DNA of 64,000 nucleotides from Streptomyces sp. NBC_00306 (GCF_036169555.1 NZ_CP108032.1:1054001-1118000); one strand, 5' to 3'. Counted from the first letter of the stretch, positions 40,594-49,785 are shown. The notes: a model not told the origin generated them from the sequence alone. Program-made: numbers and translations.

Positions 40594-42045
40594 ATGACGT
40601 CATCGGGGACCAATCCGCCGGACGGGCCGTCCTGGACGACCGCCTGGGAACTGCTGCTGCCGGCCGCCGGAGCACCGGCCCGCCGCCGCGGCAGGGCCCT
40701 CCAGTCGGCCCTGCGCGAGTCGGTCAGATCGGGCCGGCTGGCGGCCGGCACCCGGCTGCCCTCCAGCCGGGAGCTCGCCGCAGACCTCGGGGTGTCACGC
40801 GGTCTGGTCACCGAGGCGTACGAACAGCTGACCGCCGAGGGCTATCTGCGCAGTGACCGGGGCGCGGGCACCTGGGTGGGGGACGCGGCCCGGGCCGGTG
40901 CCGGGGCGGCGCGGGACCTCGCGCCGCGGGCGTCCGGCGCCCGGGTGGACTTCCGTCCCGGCACCCCCGACCTCTCGCTCTTCCCGCGCGCCGCGTGGGC
41001 CGCCGCGCACAAGTCCGTACTGGCGCGGCTGCCCCATCGGGCGCTGGGCTACCCGGATCCGCGCGGCCTGCCCGAGCTGCGTACCGCTCTCGCGTCGCTG
41101 CTCGTCCGGCGCCGAGGTGTCGTCGCCGACCCCGAACGGCTGGTGGTGTGCTCGGGCGTCGCCCAGGCCATGACCCTGCTCGGTTTCGTGCTGCACGGGC
41201 ACGGGCTGCGCACGATCGGCGTCGAGGACCCGGGGAGCCCCCAGCACGGCCCGCTGTTGGCCGCGGCAGGTCTCGGCGAGACACCGCTCCCGCTGGACGA
41301 CGACGGACTGGCCATGGAGCCGCTGCACCGCTCCGGTGTGCGGGCCGTGGTGACGACACCGGCGCATCAGTTTCCCTCCGGGATCGCCTACTCCGCGCGG
41401 CGCCGCACCGAACTCCTCGACTGGGCACGGTCGGTGAACGGACTGGTCGTGGAGGACGACTACGACGGCGACTTCCGCTACGACCGCGCGCCGGTGGGCG
41501 CGCTCCAGGGCCTGGACCCCGAACGCGTCGCCTACAGCGGCTCGGTGAGCAAATCGCTCGCCCCGGGGCTGCGCCTCGGCTGGCTGCTGGTGCCCGAGCG
41601 TCTCGCCGAGGAGGTGGTCGAACGCAAGCGCACCATGGACCTGGGCAACCCCTCACTCGACCAGGCGCTGCTCGCCGACTTCATCGACGGCGGTGGCTAC
41701 GACCGGCAGTTGCGCCGCTGTCAGCGGGCCTATCGGGAGCGGCGCGACGCGCTCGTCGACGCGCTCGACGAGCACTTCCCGGGCACGGAGGTGAGCGGTA
41801 TCGCCGCCGGGCTCCATGCCATCGCCCGTCTGCCCGGGAGGTTCGGTCCCGAGCCGCGGTTCCTGGAGGCGGCGCGGCGGGCGGGCATCGCCCTGCGGCC
41901 GCTCGCGGAACACGGGACGGTGCGGTACGCGGACTCGGCGGTCCGGCTCGTGCTCGGATACGCGCATCTGACGCCGTCGGACATCGCGCGCGGGATCGGG
42001 TTGTTGGCACGGGAGACGCAGGGTGGCGGTCCGGCGGCGCCCTGA
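40594..42045 (+). CDS. MocR/PdxR-type regulator (GntR HTH fused to aminotransferase fold)
   Basis: A 483-residue MocR-family regulator. The GntR-type winged HTH is at about residues 30-100 (LPSSRELAADLGVSRGLVTEAYEQLTAEGYL), followed by a class I aminotransferase-like domain with the PLP lysine in SGSVSKSLAPGLRLGW and the cofactor Asp in VEDDYDGDFRYD. Such proteins sense PLP or amino compounds and control the divergent gene, here the EamA transporter. The 47-bp spacer contains the promoters of both. There is no ribosome site before the ATG, so a leaderless message is likely. Confidence 0.92.
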   Translation: MTSSGTNPPDGPSWTTAWELLLPAAGAPARRRGRALQSALRESVRSGRLAAGTRLPSSRELAADLGVSRGLVTEAYEQLTAEGYLRSDRGAGTWVGDAARAGAGAARDLAPRASGARVDFRPGTPDLSLFPRAAWAAAHKSVLARLPHRALGYPDPRGLPELRTALASLLVRRRGVVADPERLVVCSGVAQAMTLLGFVLHGHGLRTIGVEDPGSPQHGPLLAAAGLGETPLPLDDDGLAMEPLHRSGVRAVVTTPAHQFPSGIAYSARRRTELLDWARSVNGLVVEDDYDGDFRYDRAPVGALQGLDPERVAYSGSVSKSLAPGLRLGWLLVPERLAEEVVERKRTMDLGNPSLDQALLADFIDGGGYDRQLRRCQRAYRERRDALVDALDEHFPGTEVSGIAAGLHAIARLPGRFGPEPRFLEAARRAGIALRPLAEHGTVRYADSAVRLVLGYAHLTPSDIARGIGLLARETQGGGPAAP

Positions 42046-42194
42046 CGAGCCGGCCACCGGACAACGGGCCACGGTGCCGGTGGCGTACGGGAGTTGGGGC
42101 GTCGGTGGTAGGTCCTGCGAGCGTGGGCGGAGGTCCGCGGTCGGGGAGCCGGTGGGCCGGCGGCAGCGGTGGGCCCGGGCGGGGGAGGGCCGCG

Positions 42195-42253
42195 CGCGGA
42201 AGGCCGGTACGCGGATGACCGGTGCGCGAAGACCGGCACGGGTAAGGCCGGTT
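42195..42253 (+). repeat. four tandem ~15-nt repeats just upstream of the PHO box
   Basis: CGCGGAAGGCCGGTA (42195), CGCGGATGACCGGTG (42210), CGCGAAGACCGGCA (42225, one base shorter) and CGGGTAAGGCCGGTT (42239) sit head to tail and end exactly where the PHO box begins. The remaining 42046-42194 part of the spacer shows no gene. Confidence 0.6.
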
Positions 42254-42297
42254 GTTCACCTCCGGTTCGCGTTCGCGCCGCAGCCGGGCGTTAGGCA
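42254..42297 (+). promoter_or_regulatory. putative PHO box and -10 of the phoD-like gene
   Basis: Two adjacent 11-nt direct repeats, GTTCACCTCCG (42254-42264) and GTTCGCGTTCG (42265-42275), follow the GTTCACC pattern of Streptomyces PhoP sites, the first closely and the second loosely. A TAGGCAT stretch at 42292 can serve as -10. The gene 50 bp downstream is a secreted phosphatase, a classic PhoRP target. Confidence 0.6.
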
Positions 42298-42349
42298 TGG
42301 CTCGGCACACCCGGCGCACCCCTCCCCCAACCGTCCTGGAGGCCCAGCG

Positions 42350-43927
42350 ATGTCGCACAGCCCGCGGAGCACGTCCCCCGACCGCCGTACCCTCCTGCGG
42401 GGCACGGTCGCCGCATCGGCGGCCCTCGCGCTTCCGGCGGTGGGCGCGCCACCCGCGCTGGCCCGCTCCGGCCGTCCTCGTGCCGCCTGGGGCGTGCAGA
42501 CCGGCGATGTCACCACGTCGTCGGGACTGGTGTGGGCACGTTCGGACCGGCCCGCCCACATGATCGTCGAGACATCGGCGACGGACTCCTTCCGGCGTAC
42601 GCACCGGTGGCACGGCCCGCTGCTCGGGCCCGGCACGGACTTCACCGGTACGGCGTCGCTGCGCGGGCTGCCGGCGGGCGAGCAGATCCACTACCGGGTC
42701 ACGCTCGCGGACCCGGACGACCCCCGTCGTACCGGGGAGCCGGTGTACGGAACGTTCCGTACCGCACCCGCCCGGCGCCGTCAGGACGTGCGCTTCCTGT
42801 GGTCGGGCGACATCGCGGGCCAGGGCTGGGGCATCAATGTGGACGACGGCGGTTACCGCGCCTACGAGGAGATGCGCCGGCGCAACCCGGACTTCTTCCT
42901 GTGCAGCGGTGACACGGTCTACGCGGACGGCCCGCTGGTCCCGAGCGTGACGCTGCCGGACGGCCGTGTGTGGCGCAACCTGATGACCGAGGAGAAGGCG
43001 AAGGTCGCCGAGACGCTCGCGGAGTACCGCGGCACCTTCCGCTACAACCTCCTCGACGAGAACGTCCGCCGCTTCAACGCGCAGGTGCCGACCGTGGTCC
43101 AGTGGGACGACCACGAGGTGCGCAACAACTGGTACCCGGGCCAGATCCTCGACGACGTCCGCTACACCGAGAAGAACGTGGACGTCCTGGCCGCCCGTGC
43201 GTCCCGTGCGTTCAGCGAGTACTTCCCGGTCTCGACCCTGCCGTCGGGCGGGCGCGAGGGCCGCATGCACCGGGTGGTGCGGTACGGGCCGCTGCTCGAC
43301 GTGTTCGTCCTGGACATGCGCTCGTACCGCAACGCCAACTCCCCAGGCCGGCAGGCCGATGACACGCAGGGCATCCTCGGCGCCGAGCAGCTCGCCTGGC
43401 TGAAGCGGGAGTTGTCGCGGTCGCGTGCGGTGTGGAAGGTCATCGCCTCCGACATGCCGCTCGGCCTGGTGGTGCCCGACGGCGCGGCGAACATCGAGGC
43501 GGTGGCGCAGGGCGACCCCGGCGCACCCCTCGGACGCGAGCTGCAGATAGCGGAGTTGCTGCGGCACATCAAGCACCGCCGGATCACCGGAACGCTGTGG
43601 CTCACCGCGGACGTGCACTACACCTCGGCCCAGCACTACGCGCCGGAGCGGGCCGCCTTCAAGGACTTCGCCCCGTTCTGGGAGTTCGTCTCGGGGCCGC
43701 TGGCGGCGGGCGGTTTCCCCGCCAACGCCCTGGACGCCACGTTCGGTCCCGAGCGGGTCTTCGTCCGCGCGCCCGAGCGGGCGAACGTCTCGCCGATGGA
43801 GTCCTCGCAGTACTTCGGCGAGGTCGACATCGACGGCGGCAGCGGTGAGTTGACCGTACGGCTGCGGGCCGAAGGAGGGACGGTCCTGTTCAGCAAGGTG
43901 CTCCAGCCCGGCCGCGTAGGACAGTAG
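42350..43927 (+). CDS. phoD: Tat-exported alkaline phosphatase D family protein (PhoD)
   Basis: A 525-residue PhoD-type phosphodiesterase/phosphatase. A twin-arginine signal (SPDRRTLLRG, then a hydrophobic AASAALALPAVGAPPALA segment to about residue 39) precedes a Fn3-like N-terminal domain and the catalytic domain with Fe/Ca ligands in WSGDIAG, SGDTVYADG, QWDDHEVRNNW and TADVHYT. It folds in the cytoplasm around its metals, is exported by Tat and releases phosphate from organic phosphates outside the cell. GGAGG precedes the ATG. A PHO box upstream predicts induction on phosphate limitation. Confidence 0.94.
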   Translation: MSHSPRSTSPDRRTLLRGTVAASAALALPAVGAPPALARSGRPRAAWGVQTGDVTTSSGLVWARSDRPAHMIVETSATDSFRRTHRWHGPLLGPGTDFTGTASLRGLPAGEQIHYRVTLADPDDPRRTGEPVYGTFRTAPARRRQDVRFLWSGDIAGQGWGINVDDGGYRAYEEMRRRNPDFFLCSGDTVYADGPLVPSVTLPDGRVWRNLMTEEKAKVAETLAEYRGTFRYNLLDENVRRFNAQVPTVVQWDDHEVRNNWYPGQILDDVRYTEKNVDVLAARASRAFSEYFPVSTLPSGGREGRMHRVVRYGPLLDVFVLDMRSYRNANSPGRQADDTQGILGAEQLAWLKRELSRSRAVWKVIASDMPLGLVVPDGAANIEAVAQGDPGAPLGRELQIAELLRHIKHRRITGTLWLTADVHYTSAQHYAPERAAFKDFAPFWEFVSGPLAAGGFPANALDATFGPERVFVRAPERANVSPMESSQYFGEVDIDGGSGELTVRLRAEGGTVLFSKVLQPGRVGQ

Positions 43928-43957
43928 GCAGGACAGGAGAAGAGGGACAGGAGAAGG

Positions 43958-44020
43958 CCGGGCATCCGCCCGGACGTGGGCCCGGCCGTCCGCCTCCGCG
44001 AGAGGTGCGGGCGGCCGGGT
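43958..44020 (+). terminator. two hairpins after phoD
   Basis: CCGGGC-ATCC-GCCCGG (43958-43973) and an 8-bp stem, CCCGGCCG/CGGCCGGG (43981-44019), follow the phoD stop by 30 bp. They form a tandem terminator. The rest of the 379-bp spacer (to 44306) contains AT-richer promoter-like sequence near 44210-44300 but no gene. Confidence 0.7.
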
Positions 44021-44306
44021 CTGCTGTGCGCCCGGCGTCACATGCCGAGGCGACGCGGAACCGTCACGCGCGAGGACGTGTGGAATCCTCTCCGGGGGTA
44101 CTCGCGGGGACTGGGCAGACCGGGGCGAGGAGATCGTCGCAGCTCGCCGGGTGGAGGCTCCCGGCCGGTGATCGCGACACATCGGGCGACCGATCACTCC
44201 TCGCCAAAATCGGCCAATAATGGCCTATAACGGTTCAGATCCGCGCTTAACCCATCAGTCACAATACGTTCGCGATCACGCAACACAGAACGTTCACAGT
44301 GGGGGC

Positions 44307-45698
44307 ATGACTGATGTGACTTCTGCGAAGAGTGCCCGCCGCCCCCACCACTGGCGCCGGGATCTCGTCGAACTGGCCGCGCTGTTCACGGCGGTGGCCG
44401 TCGCCGACGGCATCGCCAATCTGGTCGGCCACAGCCCCGACGGCCCGTTCCTGCTCGTCGCCTCCGCCGTCGCCCTCGTCGCCACGGCCACGTTCCACAC
44501 ATGGTGGGCACGACGACACGGCCATGCCCCTCCGGCCGGCACGAGCGATACCACCGGCGCTACGGGTGCGGCCGGCGCCGAGCGCGCCGACGACGGCACA
44601 CCGCACGAGACGACGCTGTGGCGCATGCGCACCACCGTCCAGGACGCGCCCGGCAGTCTCGCGGCGCTGTGCACGGCCCTCGCCTCCCTGCGCGTGGACA
44701 TCCTCACCCTGCAGACGCACCCGCTCGCCGCGGGCACCGTGGACGAGTTCCTGCTCAGGGCCCCCGGCCCGCTCCAGGCCCGGCAGCTGACCCACGCCGT
44801 CTCGGCGGCCGGCGGCAGCGGCACCTGGATCGAGCGGGCGGACGCCCACGACCTCGTCGACACCCCGACGCGGGTACTCGGCCTCGCCACCCGTACCGCC
44901 CTGGACGCCGCCGAACTCCCCCTCGCACTGAGGCAGTTGCTCGGACGGTGCACCATCCACTCGCTGCCCGCCGTCTCCCTCACCGGCCGCCCCACCGGCG
45001 ATCTCCCTCCGGTGGAAGGCGTGCTGGAGGACACAGTGATGCGGCTGCGCGACCCGAACGGAGGCGCGATCACCGTCGAGCGGCCCTATCTCCCCTTCAC
45101 CCCCACCGAGTTCGCCCGGGCGCGCGCCCTCGTCGAGCTGGACGCCCGGCTCGGCCCCCGTATCCCCCGCAGCCAGGACGTCCTCACCCTCCCCGAGGGC
45201 AACGAGATCACCGTGCGCCGCGCCGACCAGAGCGACGTCGAAGCGGCGAAGGCGATGCACGAGCGGTGCTCGCAGCGCACGCTCGGCCACCGCTACCACG
45301 GCCCGGTCGGCGACGCCGACCGCTATCTGAACCATCTGCTCAGCCCGCGCTTCGGGCGCACCCTCGCCGTGCAGACGGCCTCCGGCCGGCTCGTCGCCCT
45401 CGGCCACCTGCTGTGGGACGGGGACGAGACCGAGATCGCTCTGCTGGTGGAGGACGACTGGCAGCGCCGCGGCATCGGCTCGGAGCTGCTCGGCCGGCTC
45501 GTCGCCCTCGCCCGGGAGGCCCGCTGCAACAGCGTGTACGCCGTGACCCAGTCGTCCAACACCGCCATGGTGGCGGCGATGCGCGGCCTGGGCCTGCCCC
45601 TCGACTACCAGATCGAGGAGGGCACGCTGGTGATCACAGCCCGACTGGACGGATCTGCCGAACAGCACCGGTCCTGGTTCGAACAGGCTGAGCGCTGA
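44307..45698 (+). CDS. membrane-anchored ACT-domain/GNAT acetyltransferase fusion
   Basis: A 463-residue protein with three parts. An N-terminal membrane hairpin (about residues 17-60: LVELAALFTAVAVADGIANLV and FLLVASAVALVATATFHTWW) comes first. An ACT-like regulatory domain follows from about residue 105 (TTLWRMRTTVQDAPGSLAALCTALASLRVDILTLQTH). The C-terminal GNAT domain (about 300-463) has the acetyl-CoA loop DDWQRRGIGSELLGRLVALA. The combination suggests acetylation controlled by a small ligand at the membrane. ATG 44307 follows a closely placed GGGGG. The 3' end overlaps the converging PLP-enzyme gene by 65 bp. Confidence 0.86.
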   Translation: MTDVTSAKSARRPHHWRRDLVELAALFTAVAVADGIANLVGHSPDGPFLLVASAVALVATATFHTWWARRHGHAPPAGTSDTTGATGAAGAERADDGTPHETTLWRMRTTVQDAPGSLAALCTALASLRVDILTLQTHPLAAGTVDEFLLRAPGPLQARQLTHAVSAAGGSGTWIERADAHDLVDTPTRVLGLATRTALDAAELPLALRQLLGRCTIHSLPAVSLTGRPTGDLPPVEGVLEDTVMRLRDPNGGAITVERPYLPFTPTEFARARALVELDARLGPRIPRSQDVLTLPEGNEITVRRADQSDVEAAKAMHERCSQRTLGHRYHGPVGDADRYLNHLLSPRFGRTLAVQTASGRLVALGHLLWDGDETEIALLVEDDWQRRGIGSELLGRLVALAREARCNSVYAVTQSSNTAMVAAMRGLGLPLDYQIEEGTLVITARLDGSAEQHRSWFEQAER

Positions 45699-46833
45699 GG
45701 GCTTCGGCGAGATCCCGCCAGAGGTCCTCGACGTCCTCCAGCCCGACGGACAGCCGCAGCAGCCGGTCACTGACACCGGCCGAGCGCCGGTCGCCCTCCG
45801 CGACGATGCGGTGACTGATGGACGCCGGGTGCTGGATCAGGCTGTCGACGCTGCCGAGGCTCACGGCGGGGGTGATCAGCCGTACGCCGGCGATCACCCG
45901 GTGCGGGTCGCCGTAGACCTCGAACGAGACCATGGCCCCGCCGATCCGCGGGTAGTGCACACGCGCGATACGCGGATCGGCGGCCAGCCGGCACGCCAGG
46001 TCGGCGGCCGAGGCGGAGGCCGCCCTGACCCGTACCGGCAGGGTGGACAGACCCCGCAGCAGCAGATATCCCGCCATCGGATGCAGCACACCGCCGGTCG
46101 CGAAGCGCACCTGCCGCAGGCGTCCGGCGAACTCCTCGTCGCAGGCCACGACCCCGCCCATCACATCGCCGTGACCGCCCAGGTACTTGGTGGCGCTGTG
46201 CAGCACGATCCGCGCGCCGTGCTGGATCGGGCGCTGCAGCACGGGAGTGGCGAAGGTGTTGTCGACAAGCAGCGGCACCGACCCGCAGGCATGGCGAACG
46301 GCTTCGATGTCGACCTCGGCGAGGGTCGGGTTGGCCGGCGTCTCGACCATGACCAGACCGGTGTCGGGGCGTATGGCGTCGGCGATCCCCGCCGGATCCG
46401 TCCAGGTCACCTCGGTGCCCAGCAGCCCCGTCTCCAGCAGGTGGTCGCTGCATCCGTACAGGGGACGGACGGCGACCACATGGCGCAGGCCCATGCTCGC
46501 CCGTACCAGCAGTACGGCGGTCAGCGCCGCCATCCCGCTCGCGAAGGCCACCGCGGCCTCGGCTCCCTCGAGCCGGGCGAGGGCGGTCTCGAAGCGGGCC
46601 GTGGTCGGGTTGTCGAGCCGGCCGTAGACGGGCGGGCCCTCCGGCCGGCCGCCGGTTAGGGCGAAGGCGTCGATCCGCTCGGCCTCGGCCGCGGCGTCGT
46701 AGGAGGGATACGTCGTCGACAGATCCAGCGGCGGTGCGTGCACACCCAGCTCCGCGAGGTCCTCGCGTCCGGCGTGCACTGCTTCGGTGGCCAGCGCCCG
46801 GGGTACGGGGGCGGCGAAGGCTGCGTTGTCCAT
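45634..46833 (-). CDS. Cys/Met-metabolism PLP enzyme (cystathionine lyase/synthase type)
   Basis: A 399-residue fold-type I PLP enzyme of the Cys/Met metabolism family. The PLP lysine is K216 (SATKYLGGHGDVMGG), the cofactor-stacking region is AFASGMAALTA with the tyrosine in VYGRLDNPT, and ETPANPT and DNTFATP are typical. It may be cystathionine gamma-lyase/synthase or methionine gamma-lyase; the sequence does not separate these. It is divergent from the Lrp regulator, across a palindrome, and is probably its target. The start ATG 46833 has no strong ribosome site. Confidence 0.92.
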   Translation of the reverse strand: MDNAAFAAPVPRALATEAVHAGREDLAELGVHAPPLDLSTTYPSYDAAAEAERIDAFALTGGRPEGPPVYGRLDNPTTARFETALARLEGAEAAVAFASGMAALTAVLLVRASMGLRHVVAVRPLYGCSDHLLETGLLGTEVTWTDPAGIADAIRPDTGLVMVETPANPTLAEVDIEAVRHACGSVPLLVDNTFATPVLQRPIQHGARIVLHSATKYLGGHGDVMGGVVACDEEFAGRLRQVRFATGGVLHPMAGYLLLRGLSTLPVRVRAASASAADLACRLAADPRIARVHYPRIGGAMVSFEVYGDPHRVIAGVRLITPAVSLGSVDSLIQHPASISHRIVAEGDRRSAGVSDRLLRLSVGLEDVEDLWRDLAEALSAQPVRTRTGAVRQIRPVGL

Positions 46834-46850
46834 GACCGCAGACTGAACAC

Positions 46851-46864
46851 CTACCGGAAGGTAG
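46851..46864. promoter_or_regulatory. operator-like palindrome between the PLP-enzyme and Lrp genes
   Basis: CTACC-GGAA-GGTAG has perfect 5-bp arms and lies in the 59-bp spacer between two divergent starts (46833 and 46893). It is a natural candidate for binding by the Lrp-type protein encoded next to it. Confidence 0.5.
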
Positions 46865-46892
46865 CGTCGGATGGCCGTGCTACGTTCGATGA

Positions 46893-47372
46893 ATGGCCGA
46901 ATCTATCGCTCTGGACCCGGTCGACCTGCAGATTCTCCGCCTTCTGCAGAACGACGCCCGGACCACGTACCGCGATCTGGCGGCGGAGGTCGGAGTCGCG
47001 CCGTCCACCTGCCTGGACCGGGTCACGCGGCTGCGCCGCTCCGGCGTGATCCTCGGTCATCGCCTGGCCCTCGACCCGGCCCGGCTGGGCCGCGGTCTCC
47101 AGGCCCTGCTGTCGGTGCAGGTGCGTCCGCACCGGCGCGAGCTGATCGGGCCGTTCGTGGAGCGCATCCGCGCGCTGCCGGAATCGCTGTCCCTGTTCCA
47201 TCTCACCGGGCCGGACGACTATCTGGTGCATGTGGCGGTGACCGACACGGCCGACCTCCAGCGCCTGGTCATCGACGAGTTCACCTCTCAGCGGGAAGTC
47301 GCCCGTGTGGAGACCCGGTTGATATTCCAGCAGTGGGACTGCGGGCCCCTGCTGCCTCCCACCGGACAGTGA
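46893..47372 (+). CDS. Lrp/AsnC family transcriptional regulator
   Basis: A 159-residue feast/famine regulator with a winged HTH (LDPVDLQILRLLQNDARTTYRDLAAEVGVAPSTCLDRVTRLRRSGVI, to about residue 55) and a C-terminal RAM effector domain (VRPHRRELIGPFVERIRALPESLSLFHLTGPDDYLVHVAV). It probably senses an amino acid and controls the divergent Cys/Met enzyme. TACGTT lies seven bases before the ATG, so the transcript may be leaderless. Confidence 0.94.
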   Translation: MAESIALDPVDLQILRLLQNDARTTYRDLAAEVGVAPSTCLDRVTRLRRSGVILGHRLALDPARLGRGLQALLSVQVRPHRRELIGPFVERIRALPESLSLFHLTGPDDYLVHVAVTDTADLQRLVIDEFTSQREVARVETRLIFQQWDCGPLLPPTGQ

Positions 47373-47447
47373 GCGATCCGGCCGATGACATGCCGCTGAG
47401 CCGGGACGATGGTGACGTGGAGGCCTCACTCGTATGAGGATGTGCGC

Positions 47448-49130
47448 ATGTCTGTCACCCTCAGCCATCCGCTGCCCCGCCAGGTCGCCGACGCCTACGT
47501 CGACGCGCTCATCGAACTCGATCCGACCGTCGGAAGTTATCTGGGAGTCAAGGAGAGCGCCGGACTGCTCCCGGACTACTCACCCGCAGGTCAGGAGCGA
47601 TTCGCCGAACTCGCCAGGGAGACCCTCGCCCGGCTCGACGAGGCCGAGAAGCTGCCGGGTGCCGCCGCGGACGCGGAACGGCGGTGCGGACGGCTGCTGC
47701 GGGAGCGTCTGACGGCCGAACTGGCCGTGCACGATGCGGAGGAAGGGCTGCGGACCGTCAGCAACATGCGCTCGCCGGTGCACGCGGTGCGCGAGGTTTT
47801 CACGGTGACGCCGACGCAGACCGACGAGGACTGGGCAGCGGTGGCCCAGCGGCTGCGGGCCGTACAGCAGGCCCTCGGCGGCTACCGGGAATCGCTCGAA
47901 CTGGGCCTGGAACGCAAGCTGTTCGGCGGCCCTCGGGCCACCACGACCCATATCGGGCAACTGACGGAATGGCTGGGCACGGACCGCAGCTGGTTCGAGG
48001 ACATCGTCGCGGACGGCCCGGACGGGCTGCGCGCCGAACTCGACACCGCCGCCCGCACGGCCACCGTCGCCCTCGGTGAGCTGCGGGACTGGATGCGCGA
48101 CGTCTACGCCCCGGCTGTCGCGGACGCCCCGGACACCGTGGGCCGCGAGCGCTACGCCCGCTGGTCCCGCTACTTCAACGGCACGGACCTCGACCTGGAC
48201 GAGGCGTACGCGTACGGCTGGTCCGAATACCACCGTCTGCTGGCCGAGATGAAGAAGGAAGCCGACAAGATCCTGCCCGGCGCGGGCCCTTGGGAGGCGC
48301 TGGCCCACCTCGACGTGCACGGCGAGCACATCGAGGGCGTCGAAGAGGTCCGGGTCTGGCTGCAGAACCTGATGGACGAAGCGATCGAGGCACTGGACGG
48401 CACCCACTTCGAACTCGCCGAGCGGGTACGCAAGGTGGAGTCCCGGATCGCGCCCCCGGGCGGAGCGGCGGCGCCGTACTACACCGGCCCCTCGGAGGAC
48501 TTCACCCGGATCGGCCAGACCTGGCTGCCGACGATGGGCGCCACGCGCTTCCCGGTCTACGACCTGGTGTCCACCTGGTACCACGAGGGTGTCCCCGGCC
48601 ATCATCTGCAGATCGCGCAGTGGGTGCACGTCGCCGACCAGCTCTCCCGCTACCAGGCCACGGTCGGCATGGTCAGCGCGAACGCGGAGGGCTGGGCGCT
48701 GTACGCGGAGCGGCTCATGGACGAACTGGGCTTCCTGCCCGACCCGGAGCGCCGACTCGGTTATCTGGACGCCCAGATGATGCGCGCGTGCCGGGTGATC
48801 GTGGACATCGGTATGCACCTGGAGCTGGAGATCCCCGCCGACTCGCCGTTCCATCCGGGCGAGCGCTGGACGCCGGAACTGGCGCAGGAGTTCTTCGGCA
48901 ACCACAGCGGCCGGCCGGCGGACTTCGTGGAGAGCGAGCTGACGCGGTACCTCTCGATGCCCGCGCAGGCGATCGGCTACAAGCTCGGTGAACGCGCCTG
49001 GCTGCTGGGCCGCGAGAACGCGCGACGGAACCACGGCGCGTCGTTCGACGCGAAGGCCTGGCACATGGCGGCACTGTCGCAGGGGTCGCTGGGGCTGGAC
49101 GATCTGATGGACGAGCTGTCGAAGTTGTGA
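47448..49130 (+). CDS. DUF885 family protein (probable metallohydrolase)
   Basis: A 560-residue cytoplasmic member of the DUF885 family, which resembles M32/M3-type metallopeptidases. The key motif, HEGVPGHH near residue 379, fits a zinc-binding HExxxxHH pattern, and the conserved SANAEGWALYAERLMDELG segment follows with a possible third ligand. There is no signal peptide. Members are annotated as putative peptidases without firm function. ATG 47448 follows GAGG. It ends in a GC-rich hairpin and a long repeat-filled spacer. Confidence 0.9.
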   Translation: MSVTLSHPLPRQVADAYVDALIELDPTVGSYLGVKESAGLLPDYSPAGQERFAELARETLARLDEAEKLPGAAADAERRCGRLLRERLTAELAVHDAEEGLRTVSNMRSPVHAVREVFTVTPTQTDEDWAAVAQRLRAVQQALGGYRESLELGLERKLFGGPRATTTHIGQLTEWLGTDRSWFEDIVADGPDGLRAELDTAARTATVALGELRDWMRDVYAPAVADAPDTVGRERYARWSRYFNGTDLDLDEAYAYGWSEYHRLLAEMKKEADKILPGAGPWEALAHLDVHGEHIEGVEEVRVWLQNLMDEAIEALDGTHFELAERVRKVESRIAPPGGAAAPYYTGPSEDFTRIGQTWLPTMGATRFPVYDLVSTWYHEGVPGHHLQIAQWVHVADQLSRYQATVGMVSANAEGWALYAERLMDELGFLPDPERRLGYLDAQMMRACRVIVDIGMHLELEIPADSPFHPGERWTPELAQEFFGNHSGRPADFVESELTRYLSMPAQAIGYKLGERAWLLGRENARRNHGASFDAKAWHMAALSQGSLGLDDLMDELSKL

Positions 49131-49151
49131 GACCGGCGGCCTGAGGGAGGG

Positions 49152-49190
49152 CGGGCCCCGCCGGGCGGCGCGGTGCGCCGCGGCGGGCCT
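49152..49190 (+). terminator. GC-rich hairpin after the DUF885 gene
   Basis: GCGGCGC-GGT-GCGCCGC forms a perfect 7-bp core stem at 49165-49181, flanked by further complementary GGGC/GCCC blocks. It lies 35 bp after the stop. The following 49191-49904 has no gene. Confidence 0.55.
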
Positions 49191-49329
49191 GCGGGGCGGG
49201 CGGGCCTGCCGGGTTCGGCGGGGGCGGGCGCAACTCTGCGAGCGGCCCGCCTCGGCCGGGGCGGGCCCGCCGGGTGATCGGGGCCGGTGAGAGCCGGCCG
49301 CTCGGCCGGGCTCCGCTGTGAGGGCTGGG

Positions 49330-49785
49330 CCACTCGGTCCGCGGAAGGGGTCTCGCCCGCTGAGCGGCTTGGGGCCCACAGGCGTGCGGTCCGGTGACAG
49401 CAGCCGCTCGGCGGTGCCGTCCGAAGAGACCAGACCACTCGGCCGGTGGAGGAGATCCGCCAGCTCGAACCGGATGACAGCGTGCCGAACGGCCAGGCTC
49501 CCGAGGGACCGGCCACCCGCGGAGAGGGCCTCACCCGCCGAGCGGCTGTGAAGGCGGGACGGCGGGCGTGCGGTCCGGTGACAGCAGGCCGCTCGGCGGG
49601 CCCTGCTAGACACCAGGCCACTCGGCCGGTGGAGGGGGCCTCACCCGCTGAGCTGCCCGTGAAAGCGGGCGGGCGGTCCGATGACACCAGCCGCTCGGCG
49701 GAGCCTCCAAAAGACCAGGCCACTCGGCCCGTGGAGGGGCCCCACCCGCTGAGCGGCTATGAAGGCGGGACGGCGGGCGCGGCCG
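49330..49785. repeat. about five tandem ~105-nt repeats
   Basis: Units begin CCACTCGG (one CCACCCGC) at 49330, 49435, 49513, 49618 and 49720, giving lengths of 105, 78, 105 and 102 nt plus a partial last copy. Shared blocks include a CTCACCCGCTGAGCGGCT-like segment, GGCGTGCGGTCCGGTGACAG and CCGCTCGGCGG. Several frames stay open through it, but this is a by-product of GC content and repetition. It is strain-specific-looking spacer between the DUF885 and SDR genes. Confidence 0.85.

Noticed and set aside
47580..49613. Minus-strand open frame of 677 codons
   Set aside because: It is antisense to the DUF885 gene and runs into the repeat tract. No recognised domain.
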